DNA of 45,537 bases, taken from the IMG/VR virus record IMGVR_UViG_3300045256_000323, positions 1 to 45,537 of that record. One strand, written 5' to 3'. The position numbers and the translations under genes are program-made. Shown here in pieces: positions 39,849 through 45,537 of the stretch. Within the stretch, counting starts at the first letter, position 1. Every line of letters starts with the position of its first letter. Below the pieces are notes generated by a model. The model was not told the origin of the DNA and searched no databases. It worked only from the letters and a program-made list of their open reading frames with translations. The stretch is from a virus.

Positions 39849-40801
39849 TTCACGCCCGCCTTTCCCGCTCGCTTCCGCTGCAACAGCACTTCCGCCTTGC
39901 GAGCCTGGTCAACTGTCATTTCGGCCAGCGAGCCGACTTGGTAGACCTTGAGGAACGCCTCGAAGTCCACTTCGTTTCCAGCCTCGCGACACGATTCAAT
40001 CAGCTCGTTTAGGTGCGCGACCTCCTTCTCGCTGATCCGAGTAACCGCGTCATCGTCCTCATTGGCAAACGCCAGGCAAAAGATCAGCTTGGTGAGGTAG
40101 CGCTGGCCGTAGGCGAACCCCGAGCCGCTGGCCTGGGGTCTGTTCATGCCGCCGATCGGGTTGCCCTTCGGGCCGATCCCGTCGACGCCAATGTCGGCCT
40201 GATATCGCTCGACGTGGCCCGCGACGTGGCGAACGTCGCAGACGATGCGGAAGTGGTCGGGCGGGGCGCCGTCGGCCGTTCCGAACGATAGGGCGAACCC
40301 GTGCCGAGTCCAGACAGGCTTGGCGGCTCGCAGCAGCGTCTCGAACTTCGGGTAGCGGCTTCGGGTTTGCGGGTTCTCGGCGTCGTTCACGATTGACGGC
40401 ATCTCGCCTTGGCAGGCAGTCATCGACTCGTTGAACTTTTGCTTGGCGTCCATCGCCCGCCAGCGCTCAGCCAGGTCTGTCAGTTCCTTGAGGGCGGCCG
40501 GGCCTATGTTGGCGGCAATCGCCTGCTCGATTATGGCTAGCGGCGAGGGTTGCCTGGCGACAGCAAGGGCGGTTGTGCCGCTGGCTTCGCATGGCTCTAA
40601 GCCGCTCGATAAATGCCGGTATGCGCCGCAAACAACGCATCGCGTTTGCGGAACATCCTCGGCCCAGCGGTGGCTCGGATGCGACTGGATGGCAGGGGGC
40701 ACATCAGCCTGCTGCATCGGCTCATCGGGTTGGTCTGGGCGCGGAGCGAAGATGGTGTCTTTAGCCGGCGGTCCGGCCGGCTTCGGGTAGTGTTTGGTCA
40801 T
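39845..40801 (-). CDS. ERF-type single-strand annealing protein
   Basis: 318 aa; AGGAAAGG precedes the ATG. An N-terminal extension with CVVCGAYRH (C55, C58) may bind zinc. The ERF core starts near residue 85 (LAIIEQAIAANIGPAALKEL), includes FNESMTACQGEMPSIVND and RHGFALSFGTADGAP, then RHVAGHVERYQADIGVD, and ends in the signature SGSGFAYGQRYLTKLIFCLA followed by NEDDD. It anneals complementary single strands and works with the exonuclease encoded next. The C-terminal 60 residues are helical. Confidence 0.87.
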   Translation of the reverse strand: MTKHYPKPAGPPAKDTIFAPRPDQPDEPMQQADVPPAIQSHPSHRWAEDVPQTRCVVCGAYRHLSSGLEPCEASGTTALAVARQPSPLAIIEQAIAANIGPAALKELTDLAERWRAMDAKQKFNESMTACQGEMPSIVNDAENPQTRSRYPKFETLLRAAKPVWTRHGFALSFGTADGAPPDHFRIVCDVRHVAGHVERYQADIGVDGIGPKGNPIGGMNRPQASGSGFAYGQRYLTKLIFCLAFANEDDDAVTRISEKEVAHLNELIESCREAGNEVDFEAFLKVYQVGSLAEMTVDQARKAEVLLQRKRAGKAGVK

Positions 40802-40812
40802 TATGCCTTTCC

Positions 40813-40947
40813 TCAGCGGGTAAGAATGCCGGCTCGTCGCAACTCTCGAATCAAACAGCCTCTTCCTGCCCTTGCAGCGTCTTGCGGGGTGTTGCTCAGA
40901 CTGTAACCGTTCGCCGCTTTTGGCGCTAGAACGGTGGGATCTGGCAT
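40813..40947 (-). CDS. hypothetical micro-protein, 44 aa
   Basis: ATG 40947 lies within the last codons of the 74-aa gene (22-base overlap in another frame); stop TGA at 40815-40813 sits next to the ribosome site of the ERF gene. MPDPTVLAPKAANGYSLSNT, then PQDAARAGRGCLIRELRRAG and ILTR. The C-terminal half is basic and helical, which could bind nucleic acid. Credible by position and by the tight stop/ribosome-site arrangement; its own ribosome site is weak. Confidence 0.5.
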   Translation of the reverse strand: MPDPTVLAPKAANGYSLSNTPQDAARAGRGCLIRELRRAGILTR

Positions 40948-41150
40948 TCTAAAGTCTTTTGATCGGCCTCGCCACGATCCGCCAGGTCGATCAGCAGCTC
41001 GCTGAGAGCGGCGTGTAGGCGCCTAGCGTCGGCCGCATTGATTTGGCCGTAGATTCCTTCCATCGACCAATTTTTCCCCTCTCTGCCACAGGAGCGCAGC
41101 ACGACCTTGCCGGCGGTATCCACGTAAACGGTCTCGGTTCTCTTTGCCAT
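40926..41150 (-). CDS. hypothetical protein, 74 aa
   Basis: ATG 41150 has GGGGAGTG upstream; an ATG 24 bases earlier gives MFAPGSVF but lacks a good site. MAKRTETVYVDTAGKVVLRS is followed by CGREGKNWSMEGIYGQINAA and helices (ARRLHAALSELLIDLADRGE). It is the first gene downstream of the strong leftward promoter at 41328-41356 and so probably an early product. Unknown function; it may regulate or assist the annealing protein. Confidence 0.7.
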   Translation of the reverse strand: MAKRTETVYVDTAGKVVLRSCGREGKNWSMEGIYGQINAADARRLHAALSELLIDLADRGEADQKTLECQIPPF

Positions 41151-41327
41151 AAACACACTCCCCGGGGCGAACAATCAAACGCTCTGGGCAACGCGCCCAG
41201 AAACAAACACCAAGGAAAGACCGTCGCCCCGGTGCCTGCCCGGCGGCGAGCGATGATGCCCGCGCGAACGCGGGGCGGACGGTCGTACTCATGAAAGCTG
41301 ATGCCGGGCATGGCTCAGGATGCCGAG
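41151..41327 (-). promoter_or_regulatory. 5' leader of the leftward recombination operon
   Basis: About 175 bases between the promoter and the first gene. It contains the palindrome copy at 41183-41201 and a GC-rich hairpin (CCCGCG...CGCGGG at about 41260-41277). Such a leader could hold an attenuator. No tRNA or riboswitch pattern is seen. Confidence 0.45.
41183..41201. repeat. dispersed palindrome, degenerate copy
   Basis: TCTGGGCAACGCGCCCAGA has intact outer arms TCTGGGC...GCCCAGA with an altered centre. It lies in the transcribed leader of the leftward operon. Confidence 0.75.
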
Positions 41328-41356
41328 AATGTACGCCACCTTCGGCGTGGTGTCAA
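41328..41356 (-). promoter_or_regulatory. strong sigma-70-type promoter for leftward operon
   Basis: Read leftward: TTGACA (41356-41351), a 17-bp spacer and TACATT (41333-41328). The -35 is consensus, spacing is ideal and the -10 matches four of six. It lies 178 bp before the first gene of the recombination operon and should drive 41150 leftward, possibly as far as 31969. Confidence 0.75.
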
Positions 41357-41400
41357 GTACCTTGCTTGGCTTTTAGGCGCGCATGGCCTTAGTTCGCCAA

Positions 41401-41979
41401 CTACTGCCCGAAATACGGATGTTGCCGGGCGACCAGGCGCCGCTTATCGCGGCATCGCTCGCATTCATCGGCCTCGGTGCCGACTGGATTATCCTCGCTG
41501 TCCCAAGCGCCGCAGCTAAGGCATTGCCGGCCGTTGTCCGTGCCGCAGCCCAGCGCGAGAACTTGTTCATACACTTTCTCGCCGACCGCTTCCAGAAAAT
41601 TGCCGAGCGTGAATCGTCGGCCGGCCCGGCTCTCTTCGGCCATCTGGTCCTTGAACCGCCGGGCCAGAGCGGTGACCGCGGCCGCGGCAACACATTCGAC
41701 TTGCTCATGGTGCGCTTCCGTGTTGCCAGCGGCTTCGCACCAGATTGATTCAATGCCGATGTAGAGCTCGCCATCTGCGTCGCTGGTCCCCAGATAGACG
41801 AAACCGCCTTTAAGTTGGGCGGTACTGGCCTCGCGCAGAATTGCCGCCCATGCGTCCACAACTCGCGCGCCCGTCAGTTCAAACGTCGCGAAGTGTTTGC
41901 CCTCGTGCCCGGTTGTAATTCGCTTCAGGACATCGAGGCTGAAACGTTTGGCCACGTCGCGGATGAATTGTTCAGTCAT
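41401..41979 (-). CDS. hypothetical protein with C-terminal zinc knuckle, 192 aa
   Basis: AGGGGGG precedes the ATG. The N-terminal half reads MTEQFIRDVAKRFSLDVLKR, then beta strands (GKHFATFELTGARVVDAWAA; GGFVYLGTSDADGELYIGIE). The C-terminal part ends with CLSCGAWDSEDNPVG and ECERCRD (C153, C156, C173, C176), a four-Cys zinc site. It lies just upstream of the leftward promoter, downstream of the AAA+ gene. No family recognised; an adaptor for nucleic acid or for the neighbouring AAA+ protein is possible. Confidence 0.75.
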   Translation of the reverse strand: MTEQFIRDVAKRFSLDVLKRITTGHEGKHFATFELTGARVVDAWAAILREASTAQLKGGFVYLGTSDADGELYIGIESIWCEAAGNTEAHHEQVECVAAAAVTALARRFKDQMAEESRAGRRFTLGNFLEAVGEKVYEQVLALGCGTDNGRQCLSCGAWDSEDNPVGTEADECERCRDKRRLVARQHPYFGQ

Positions 41980-42012
41980 TTTGTCCCCCCTGTGTGTTAG
42001 GTCAATTGGTGG

Positions 42013-42681
42013 TCATTCGGCGGGCAGCAACCAGCCGGCCTCTATCTCCGCCAGAGCGGCCCGCATGTTTTGCTTATGTTTCTGCATCAACGCCTTATAA
42101 GCGCTCAACTGCTGCCCGTCTAACTGTTCCAGCTGGGCGATTTCCTGCAACCGTTTGGCCGCCGCATCGGCGAATCCGTTCGACTGCAACCGTACTACTG
42201 TACATCGCGAAGTGAACGGACCAGCGTCCGCGTAGTCCTCAAATAGCTGGTCGGCGCCATCACGGGTTGTTGTGAAATTAACAACTACATGAGGGGGGAT
42301 TGCCTCTAAGGTAGTGAGCAACCGTGATACGACGGCACCCCGGAGTAGGTGCATTTCATTAAAGATATAAGCGCGGCCACTAAGCCCACGGGCGCCATGC
42401 GGTAATACGGTAGTGTGCCACGTAAGCTCCATATCGCGGATGTCGGCTATGCTCAGGTCCGCCGCGTTGGTTTCGACAATAGCCAGCGGAGGCGCAACTT
42501 CAGCGGCCACGATCCGGGCAAGTGTCGTTTTCCCCGTCCCGCTCTTGCCTACGAACATAAAAGCGCGGCCGGCAAAGCCCCGGGATTGCAGACGTTGCAG
42601 CGTGGCTACCGCTTTGGGCTGGCCGACGACGTCGGCCAGAACCCGGGGCCGATAGCATTCATGGAGCGGCTGTAAAGGCAT
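42013..42681 (-). CDS. AAA+ ATPase, clamp-loader-like
   Basis: 222 aa. YRPRVLADVVGQPKAVATLQ is the opening of DnaX/RFC-type clamp loaders (residues 10-29), then Walker A GKSGTGKTT (45-53). Walker B reads IFNEMH (106-111), Asn in place of the usual Asp. Sensor 1 region VVVNFTTTR (132-140) and the arginine-finger motif SRC (158-160) follow. Such proteins load sliding clamps. The loss of the metal-binding Asp may lower ATP hydrolysis. It lies next to the repeat-protein genes; no phage clamp or polymerase is visible, so it may act on the host clamp. Confidence 0.82.
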   Translation of the reverse strand: MPLQPLHECYRPRVLADVVGQPKAVATLQRLQSRGFAGRAFMFVGKSGTGKTTLARIVAAEVAPPLAIVETNAADLSIADIRDMELTWHTTVLPHGARGLSGRAYIFNEMHLLRGAVVSRLLTTLEAIPPHVVVNFTTTRDGADQLFEDYADAGPFTSRCTVVRLQSNGFADAAAKRLQEIAQLEQLDGQQLSAYKALMQKHKQNMRAALAEIEAGWLLPAE

Positions 42682-42690
42682 GTCAAACCC

Positions 42691-43374
42691 TCAATTATTG
42701 ACGTTAAGTGCGGTCGCCGTCACCGTAGCCGTAACTCTCGCCGAAGCTGCGGTCTGCCGCCGGCCGAGCAACTGGCCGTGGCGATACTTCGCGACGAATC
42801 GCTTGCCGTCGGCGCAAACTGTTTCCCGCCGGCCGTGCAACTTGCCGGCGCGGTATCGCTCGACAATCCGCGTGCCATCGGCGCGCACCTCTTCCCGCCG
42901 GCCGTGCAACTTGCCGTCGCGGCATCGCTCGACAATCCGCGTGCCATCGTCGCGGACAATTTCCCGCCGGCCGTCTCTCGGCCGGCCACTCCCAACGCGG
43001 ACTGGCACTCCGTACCGGGCACGGAGAGCGGCGGCGGCGCCTGCGTCGGCAGGGTGTAAGGTGATGCTAACTATTTCCATCCGCTCGCAGCGCAGGCCGC
43101 GAGTGGAAAACGCGGCTCTGCCGTCGCACAAGACATGTACTACTGCCTCTCCCGAACGATCGGGCGCGGCATGCGGCGTGTAGCACACCGCATGCAGCCC
43201 ACACTCTCCGAGCACGGCGGCCGAGTCCGTCCAGGAGTCGGTCGTCATGACGGCCGACTCCCAGGGGGTGTGGCGATGCGGCGAGCGGAGCAAGTCCCCG
43301 CCCAACCGACAAACGCGGGTAGCCATGACGCGGCCGTCAGGGGCGACGGCGTGGGGTTCGGGGATGGGGGTCAC
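42691..43374 (-). CDS. GLHA-domain + MORN-like repeat protein A, 227 aa
   Basis: GTG 43374 overlaps the stop of the KRPA micropeptide (GTGA). The N-terminal domain (about 130 residues) includes MATRVCRLGGDLLRSPHRHT and VLGECGLHAVCYTP (GLHA at 59-62), recalling a domain seen in many phage proteins of unknown role. The C-terminal part has three clean 23-residue repeats of the type GRREEVRADGTRIVERYRAG, like MORN_2/YwqK antitoxin repeats. It shares long stretches of near-identical DNA with proteins B and C. It may be a binding scaffold or anti-host factor; the function is not known. Confidence 0.78.
   Translation of the reverse strand: MTPIPEPHAVAPDGRVMATRVCRLGGDLLRSPHRHTPWESAVMTTDSWTDSAAVLGECGLHAVCYTPHAAPDRSGEAVVHVLCDGRAAFSTRGLRCERMEIVSITLHPADAGAAAALRARYGVPVRVGSGRPRDGRREIVRDDGTRIVERCRDGKLHGRREEVRADGTRIVERYRAGKLHGRRETVCADGKRFVAKYRHGQLLGRRQTAASARVTATVTATALNVNN
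42756..42962 (-). repeat. 69-bp tandem repeats in gene A, three full units
   Basis: Units start at 42756, 42825 and 42894 with a partial unit at 42963, at exact 69-bp spacing marked by CCCGCCGGCCG. Each unit encodes 23 residues. Compare eight full units in gene B. Confidence 0.9.
43236..43362. repeat. internal copy of the 127-bp terminal repeat
   Basis: Identical to 1-127 and 45411-45537. The match between gene A and gene C extends about 68 bp further upstream (from 43168 and 45342), so about 195 bp are exactly shared. Confidence 0.9.
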
Positions 43375-43487
43375 GACGCCACCCCCGCGGCCGCTGGCCG
43401 CTTCGCTGGCCGCTTCGCTGGCCGCTTCGCTGGCCGCTTCGCTGGCCGGCGAACTACCGTCGTCACGCGGATGATTTTTAGTTTCAT
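43371..43487 (-). CDS. KRPA-repeat micropeptide, 38 aa (copy 1)
   Basis: ATG 43487 follows GAGAGGGCAAGCA and the stop TGA overlaps the GTG of gene A. Product: MKLKIIRVTTVVRR, then four PAKR-type repeats and PAAAGVAS. The KRPA part is encoded by 12-base repeats (GCTGGCCGCTTC on the top strand). A tail of Lys, Arg and Pro resembles nucleic-acid-binding tails of bacterial histone-like proteins. Coupled translation suggests it tunes expression of gene A or acts with it. The second copy is at 44535-44639. Confidence 0.6.
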   Translation of the reverse strand: MKLKIIRVTTVVRRPAKRPAKRPAKRPAKRPAAAGVAS

Positions 43488-43541
43488 TGCTTGCCCTCTC
43501 TAGGTTTGCCGCGAGCGATCGGGCCGCGGCGCCCGCTGGTC
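43485..43541. repeat. intergenic module copy before gene B end
   Basis: Same order as at 446-500 (CATTGCTTGCCCTCTCTAGG, TTTGCCGCGAGC, GATCGGGCCGCGGCGCCCG); it holds the ribosome site of the micropeptide and the leader between gene B and the micropeptide. Confidence 0.65.
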
Positions 43542-44538
43542 ATGTGGTCCGCGATTCGTCAGCGCGAATCTCTTTACGCCGGCCGAGCAACTGGCCGTGG
43601 CGATACTTCGCGACGAATCGCGTACCATCGGCGCAAACTGTTTCCCGCCGGCCGTGCAACTTGCCGGCGCGGTATCGCTCGACAATGCGCGTGCCGTCGG
43701 CGTGAACCTCTTCCCGCCGGCCGTGCAACTGACCGGCGCGGTATCGCTCGACAATGCGCGTGCCGTCGGCGCACACCTCTTCCCGCCGGCCGTGCAACTG
43801 GTTATCGCGATAGTTCTCCGTGATTCGCGTGCCGTCGGCGCGCACCTCTTCCCGCCGGCCGTGCCGCTGGTCATCGCGATAGTTCTCCGTGATTCGCGTG
43901 CCGTTGGCGTAAACTGTTTCCCGCCGGCCGTGCAACTGACCGGCGCGGTAGTGCGCTGTGATCCGCTTGCCGTTGGCGAAAACTGTTTCCCGCCGGCCGT
44001 GTGGCTTGCCGGCGCGGTAATGCGCTACGGTCCGCTCGCCGCTGGCGTAAACCTCTTCCCGCCGGCCGTGGCACTTGCCGTCGCGGCATCGCTCGACAAC
44101 CCGCGTGCCATCGGCCCAGACTACTTCCCGCCGGCCGTTTCTCGGCCAGTCACTCCCAACGCGGACTGGCACTCCGTACCGGGCACGGAGAGCGGCGGCG
44201 GCGCCTGCGTCGGCAGGGTGTAAGGTGATGCTAACTATTTCCATCCGCTCGCAGCGCAGGCCGCGAGTGGAAAACGCAGCTCTACCGTCGCACAAGACAT
44301 GTACTACTGCCTCTCCCGAACGATCGGGCACGGCACGAGGCGCGTAGCATACCGCGTGTAGTCCGCACTCTCCGAGCACGGCGGCCGAGTCCGTCCAGGA
44401 ATCGGTCGTCATGACGGCCGACTCCCAGGGGGTGAGGCGATGCGGCGAGCGGAGCAAGTCCCCGATCAGCCGGCAGATTCGCGTAGCCATTACGCGGCCG
44501 TCAGGCGCGACAGCGTGGGGTTCGGGGATGGGGGTCAC
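43540..44538 (-). CDS. GLHA-domain + MORN-like repeat protein B, 332 aa
   Basis: GTG 44538 overlaps the stop of the second KRPA micropeptide (GTGA). The N-terminal domain is almost the same as in protein A (GLHA present; ICRLIGDLLRSPHRLTPWES). The C-terminal domain has eight full 23-residue repeats, with positions 5-15 varying (RADGTRIT, ASGERTVA, ANGKRITA). It ends GRRKEIRADESRTT. Proteins with this repeat are often antitoxin or binding modules. The larger repeat number and relation to A and C indicate duplication and repeat expansion. Confidence 0.78.
   Translation of the reverse strand: MTPIPEPHAVAPDGRVMATRICRLIGDLLRSPHRLTPWESAVMTTDSWTDSAAVLGECGLHAVCYAPRAVPDRSGEAVVHVLCDGRAAFSTRGLRCERMEIVSITLHPADAGAAAALRARYGVPVRVGSDWPRNGRREVVWADGTRVVERCRDGKCHGRREEVYASGERTVAHYRAGKPHGRRETVFANGKRITAHYRAGQLHGRRETVYANGTRITENYRDDQRHGRREEVRADGTRITENYRDNQLHGRREEVCADGTRIVERYRAGQLHGRREEVHADGTRIVERYRAGKLHGRRETVCADGTRFVAKYRHGQLLGRRKEIRADESRTT
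43575..44126 (-). repeat. 69-bp tandem repeats in gene B, eight full units
   Basis: Units start at 43575, 43644, 43713, 43782, 43851, 43920, 43989 and 44058, with a partial unit at 44127. Spacing is exactly 69 bp throughout. Sequence between units differs most at the codons that vary in the protein. Confidence 0.92.
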
Positions 44539-44639
44539 GACGCCACCCCCGCGGCCGCTGGCCGCTTCACTGGCCGCTTCGCTGGCCGCTTCACTGGCCG
44601 ACGAACTACCGTCGTCACGCGGATGATTTTCAGTTTCAT
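44535..44639 (-). CDS. KRPA-repeat micropeptide, 34 aa (copy 2)
   Basis: ATG 44639 follows the same GAGAGGGCAAGCA site; its stop overlaps the GTG of gene B (GTGA). Product MKLKIIRVTTVVRRP, then KRPA/KRPV repeats and AAAGVAS. Compared with copy 1 it has one fewer 12-base unit and two Val for Ala changes. Conservation of frame, start, stop overlap and repeat type in both copies supports real translation. No copy precedes gene C. Confidence 0.6.
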   Translation of the reverse strand: MKLKIIRVTTVVRRPVKRPAKRPVKRPAAAGVAS

Positions 44640-44693
44640 TGCTTGCCCTCTCTAGGTTTGCCGCGAGCGATCGGGCCGCGGCGCCCGCTGGTC
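44637..44693. repeat. intergenic module copy before gene C end
   Basis: Nearly identical to 43485-43541: micropeptide ribosome site, TCTAGGTTTGCCGCGAGC, then GATCGGGCCGCGGCGCCCGC up to the stop of gene C. Confidence 0.65.
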
Positions 44694-45537
44694 ATGTGGT
44701 CCGCGATTCGTCAGCGCGAATCTCTTTACGCTGGCCGTGTAACAGGCCGTGGCGATACTCCGCGATGAATCGCGTGCCGTCGGCGCAGACCAGTTCCCAG
44801 GCGCCGTGCCGCCGGTCATCGCGGTAGTGCGACACTACCTTTGTGCCGTCAGCTCGGGTCTCCTCGCGCCGACCGTGCAACTTGCCGGCGCGGTAGTGCG
44901 ACACTACCTTTGTGCCGTCGTCATAGACCGCCTCGTACTGGCCGTGTAACTGACCGTCGCGGTAGTGCGCTGTGACACGCCCCATGCCAATACGAATTTC
45001 TTCGTATCCGTGCAAATCGCCGTTGCAGTATTCCGAAATAACTCGTGTTCCGTCAGCATAAAGCACATCGCGGATGCCGTGCAGGCGGCCGGCCTGGAAA
45101 CGCTCTATAGTCACTGCCCCGTCAGCGTCCAGCGATTCGCACTCCCCGTCTCGGGGCAGCATCGGAGCAACATCTACTGGCACTCCGTACCGGGCACGGA
45201 GAGCGGCGGCGGCGCTTGCATCGGCGGGGTGCAGTACGATACGGTCAATCTCCATGAACTCGCAGCGCAGCCGGCGGGCGAAAACAGCGCGCTTGCCGCT
45301 ACAGATTACATGCACGATTGCTTCGCCGCGATTGCCCGGCACGGCATGCGGCGTGTAGCACACCGCATGCAGCCCACACTCTCCGAGCACGGCGGCCGAG
45401 TCCGTCCAGGAGTCGGTCGTCATGACGGCCGACTCCCAGGGGGTGTGGCGATGCGGCGAGCGGAGCAAGTCCCCGCCCAACCGACAAACGCGGGTAGCCA
45501 TGACGCGGCCGTCAGGGGCGACGGCGTGGGGTTCGGG
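44692..45537 (-). CDS. GLHA-domain + MORN-like repeat protein C (5' part lies at 1-139)
   Basis: Within the window the frame is open from the right end to TGA at 44694-44692. The circular join adds the start at 139, giving 285 residues. The N-terminal domain matches A and B, then diverges around residue 130 (GVPVDVAPMLPRDGECESLD). The repeats are more diverged (HGIRDVLYADGTRVISEYCN; HGQYEAVYDDGTKVVSHYRA) and not all are 69 bp. The ending matches B (LHGQRKEIRADESRTT). C looks like the oldest or most diverged member. Function unknown. Confidence 0.78.
   Translation of the reverse strand, partial: PEPHAVAPDGRVMATRVCRLGGDLLRSPHRHTPWESAVMTTDSWTDSAAVLGECGLHAVCYTPHAVPGNRGEAIVHVICSGKRAVFARRLRCEFMEIDRIVLHPADASAAAALRARYGVPVDVAPMLPRDGECESLDADGAVTIERFQAGRLHGIRDVLYADGTRVISEYCNGDLHGYEEIRIGMGRVTAHYRDGQLHGQYEAVYDDGTKVVSHYRAGKLHGRREETRADGTKVVSHYRDDRRHGAWELVCADGTRFIAEYRHGLLHGQRKEIRADESRTT
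44796..45002 (-). repeat. degenerate 69-bp repeats in gene C
   Basis: Units can be aligned starting at 44796, 44865 and 44934 (69 bp apart), and a fourth near 45003 is 3 bases shorter. They are less alike than units in A and B. Confidence 0.8.
45411..45537. repeat. terminal direct repeat, right copy
   Basis: Identical to 1-127. The repeat ends at GTTCGGG, exactly where gene A and the start of the window diverge in sequence. Confidence 0.95.

Noticed and set aside
42756-44126. CRISPR-like regular repeats
   Set aside because: Exact 69-bp period in one reading frame with coding variation and no spacers; these are protein-coding repeats.

Overview
The window is a near-complete genome of a tailed bacteriophage, most likely short-tailed (podovirus-like). 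Reasons: a large terminase, portal, scaffold-like protein and major capsid protein lie in order, followed by a head-tail adaptor, a beta-propeller nozzle protein, fibres and very large internal-virion-type proteins. No tail tube or tape-measure protein was recognised. The first and last 127 bases are identical, so the molecule is probably circular or circularly permuted, about 45,410 bp once the overlap is counted once. The DNA is clearly GC-rich. The protein at 34876-35574 carries a LVYADWLEEHGD motif typical of the TIGR02996 'repeat-companion' domain, known mainly from Planctomycetes such as Gemmata. I therefore infer a planctomycete host.

Layout: there are two opposed arms. The rightward arm (2218-32012) holds the virion and lysis genes. 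They run: putative small terminase region, terminase, portal, small connector-region genes, a hairpin plus a promoter (7944-8339), scaffold, capsid, decoration, adaptor, a lysis-like cluster (13970-17214), a nozzle protein with two tandem paralogues (17918-22013), fibres (23470-25499), and two internal-virion-type proteins (25511-32012). The leftward arm runs from 1565 through the contig join and down to 31969. It holds small unknown genes, three tandem MORN-like repeat genes, an AAA+ clamp-loader-like ATPase, a strong promoter (41328-41356), an ERF annealing protein with a YqaJ-type exonuclease, a ParB-like protein, an SF2 helicase, HNH and VRR-NUC nucleases, and two DNA methyltransferases. 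The arms diverge from a 652-bp G-rich non-coding region (1566-2217) and converge at about 32012.

Most genes are tightly packed, with many ATGA or GTGA stop/start overlaps that imply translational coupling. A short palindrome, consensus TGGGCGCAGCGCCCA, recurs about 16 times, mostly between genes on both arms.

The most unusual parts are: (1) the triplicated repeat-protein locus, whose 69-bp units vary in number and are preceded by coupled KRPA-repeat micropeptides; (2) a lysis-like cluster with a membrane-anchored papain-type peptidase and no recognisable muramidase; (3) the dispersed palindrome family; (4) an AAA+ protein whose Walker B reads NE rather than DE. I recognise no DNA polymerase, primase, integrase or lysogeny repressor, so replication probably leans on the host. 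All functions are read from sequence motifs without database searches.
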